Positions 6,308 through 7,203 of a DNA stretch of 7,203 nucleotides are shown in pieces. The stretch comes from Treponema sp. GTDB taxonomy: Bacteria; Spirochaetota; Spirochaetia; Treponematales; Treponemataceae. Position 1 is the first letter of the stretch, and the number at the start of each line of letters is the position of its first letter. A program made the position numbers and the translations under genes. Below the pieces are notes generated by a model that saw nothing but the letters and a program-made list of their open reading frames with translations, was not told the DNA's origin and made no database searches. The stretch spans positions 1-7,203 of the forward strand of contig JAILNT010000425.1 in the NCBI GenBank assembly GCA_024691265.1, read 5' to 3'.

Positions 6308-7012
6308 TTAGTCGGCGATAGCTGTTTCCAATGCAATTTTCATCATATTTGTAAATGTTGTCTGTCTTTCCTCTGCAGAAGTAACTTCTCCAGTAAGCAT
6401 ATGGTCGCTTATAGTAAGAATAGCAAGAGCCTTACGATTGAATTTAGCTGCGAGTGTATAAAGTTCAGCAGCCTCCATTTCAACAGCTTTTACACCATAT
6501 TTTGCCCAAAGCTTCCAGTTGCTGTTCTCATCATAGAACATATCACTTGAAATACATGAACCTACTGTATGCTTAATTCCAAGTTCATCTGCAACATTAT
6601 CAGCCTTTTTCAAAAGACTATAATCTGCAGTTGGTGCAAAATGCATGCTTCCAAATCTCTGAGTCTGTAAAGAAGAATCTGTACAGGCACTAACGGCAAG
6701 TAAAGTATCACGAATCTGAATATCTTTACTGCAGCCTCCAGCAGTACCTACACGAATAGCTTTCTGAACTCCATAGAACTGGAAAAGCTCATTTACATAA
6801 ATTGAAAGAGAAGGCTGTCCCATACCTGTACCTTGAACGCTTACACGCTTTCCTTTATAGGTACCTGTAAAGCCATACATGCCACGAACTTCATTGTAGC
6901 ATTTTGCATCTTCCAAAAAATTATCAGCAATAAATTTTGCTCTTAAAGGGTCTCCAGGAAGCAATACAGCTTCCGCAATTGCACCCTCTGGTGCATTAAT
7001 ATGTGTACTCAT
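6308..7012 (-). CDS. deoD: Purine nucleoside phosphorylase, DeoD type (hexameric)
   Basis: The 234-residue enzyme is collinear with E. coli DeoD (239 residues) from the first residues (S-T-H4-I-N-A), which fixes the start. It cleaves purine (deoxy)nucleosides with phosphate to give base and (deoxy)ribose-1-phosphate, a cytoplasmic salvage step. Visible active-site elements are H4, L-P-G20-D-P-L-R24 and R43 and R87 (phosphate site), the V-E-M-E-A-A segment at about 177-183 (ribose), and S-D203-H with R216 (base protonation). GGGGAG lies only two bases before the ATG. It heads the probable operon deoD-nucleotidyltransferase-manA, although its biochemical link to the sugar genes is not obvious. 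No partner such as deoB or deoC is present in the window. Confidence 0.93.
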   Translation of the reverse strand: MSTHINAPEGAIAEAVLLPGDPLRAKFIADNFLEDAKCYNEVRGMYGFTGTYKGKRVSVQGTGMGQPSLSIYVNELFQFYGVQKAIRVGTAGGCSKDIQIRDTLLAVSACTDSSLQTQRFGSMHFAPTADYSLLKKADNVADELGIKHTVGSCISSDMFYDENSNWKLWAKYGVKAVEMEAAELYTLAAKFNRKALAILTISDHMLTGEVTSAEERQTTFTNMMKIALETAIAD

Positions 7013-7020
7013 AACTCCCC

Positions 7021-7050
7021 ATTATAACACAATAAATGTGTATCATTAAA
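7021..7050 (-). promoter_or_regulatory. Extended -10 promoter abutting the deoD ribosome site
   Basis: A consensus TGTTATAAT (extended -10, hexamer at 7026-7021) has TTTAAT (7050-7045) 18 bases upstream. It directly touches the GGGGAG at 7020-7015, so a start at the usual distance would fall at about 7014, inside or after the ribosome site. The resulting mRNA would be almost leaderless. The match is good but the geometry is odd. Confidence 0.4.
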
Positions 7051-7060
7051 GCCTATATAT

Positions 7061-7095
7061 AAAAAAGTAAAAGCCTATTATCGACAAGCTTTTAC
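7061..7095 (-). terminator. Terminator-like hairpin upstream of deoD
   Basis: On the minus strand GTAAAAGC (7095-7088) pairs with GCTTTTAC (7074-7067) around a 13-base loop. The stem is followed at once by six T (7066-7061). This fits a rho-independent terminator for RNA coming from the right, either from a gene beyond 7203 or from the promoter-like site at 7162-7134. Its 5' arm is also part of the long inverted repeat at 7087-7203. Confidence 0.6.
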
Positions 7096-7203
7096 CTTAT
7101 AAATAGATAACATTTTCTAATTTTTATATTTTCGTTATAGTCTATTTATAGATTTGTTACAAAACGTAATTAGAAAATGTTATCTATTTATAAGGTAAAA
7201 GCT
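7087..7203. repeat. Perfect 36-bp inverted repeat at the window edge
   Basis: Bases 7087-7122 are the exact reverse complement of 7168-7203, with a 45-base centre. The right arm ends at the last base of the window, so the repeat may be longer. Both arms contain the GGTAAAAGC motif that forms the 5' side of the neighbouring terminator. No transposase, target duplication or coding sequence is visible. It could be an inverted duplication of a terminator region, a small non-autonomous element or a regulatory fold. Confidence 0.85.
7134..7162 (-). promoter_or_regulatory. Promoter-like sequence inside the loop of the inverted repeat
   Basis: TTGTAA (7162-7157), 17 bases, TATAAC (7139-7134) reads on the minus strand toward deoD. 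The predicted start is near 7127. RNA from it would meet the terminator-like hairpin after about 65 bases, producing either a short RNA or, on read-through, a deoD leader of about 115 bases. Confidence 0.4.

Noticed and set aside
7087..7203. Terminal inverted repeats of an insertion sequence
   Set aside because: The arms enclose only 45 bases, there is no transposase frame, and no target-site duplication can be judged because the right arm meets the window edge.

Overview
The window reads as chromosomal DNA of a low-GC host-associated spirochaete, most likely a Treponema. This is an inference from AT-rich codon use, a spirochaete-style lipoprotein signal (LFLYGC), and remnants of the multicopy AAA-ATPase-like/PD-(D/E)XK family that is abundant in gut and oral treponemes. 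No rRNA or species marker is present. Every complete gene lies on the minus strand, so genes are read from right to left.

Left edge (1-440): debris of one repeated gene family. Bases 1-60 hold the last residues of one plus-strand copy. A second copy's promoter and start codon (80-141, plus strand) face an inverted, near-identical promoter and start (350-286, minus strand). The two form a fold-back in which only about 50 codons of coding sequence survive. A hairpin at 394-434 separates this from the genes to the right.

Centre (444-4482): an oxidative-stress block. A predicted rbr-perR operon encodes a reverse rubrerythrin (rubredoxin domain first) followed by a PerR-type repressor. Its promoter carries a perfect 7-1-7 palindrome at the transcription start, which is a good PerR operator. 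Downstream in the same orientation is a 930-residue lipoprotein made almost entirely of about 26 ankyrin repeats.

Right (4491-7203): a probable metabolic operon of deoD (purine nucleoside phosphorylase), a sugar-nucleotidyltransferase-like protein and a short zinc-dependent mannose-6-phosphate isomerase, ending at a hairpin plus T-run. Upstream of deoD the DNA is unusually structured. It holds a terminator-like hairpin, a perfect 36-bp inverted repeat that reaches the window edge, and a promoter-like sequence in the loop of that repeat. The overlapping arms suggest a possible terminator/antiterminator switch.

No tRNA, rRNA, CRISPR array, complete insertion sequence or replication origin was seen. 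No gene-free stretch longer than about 300 bases exists apart from the described remnant region at the left edge.
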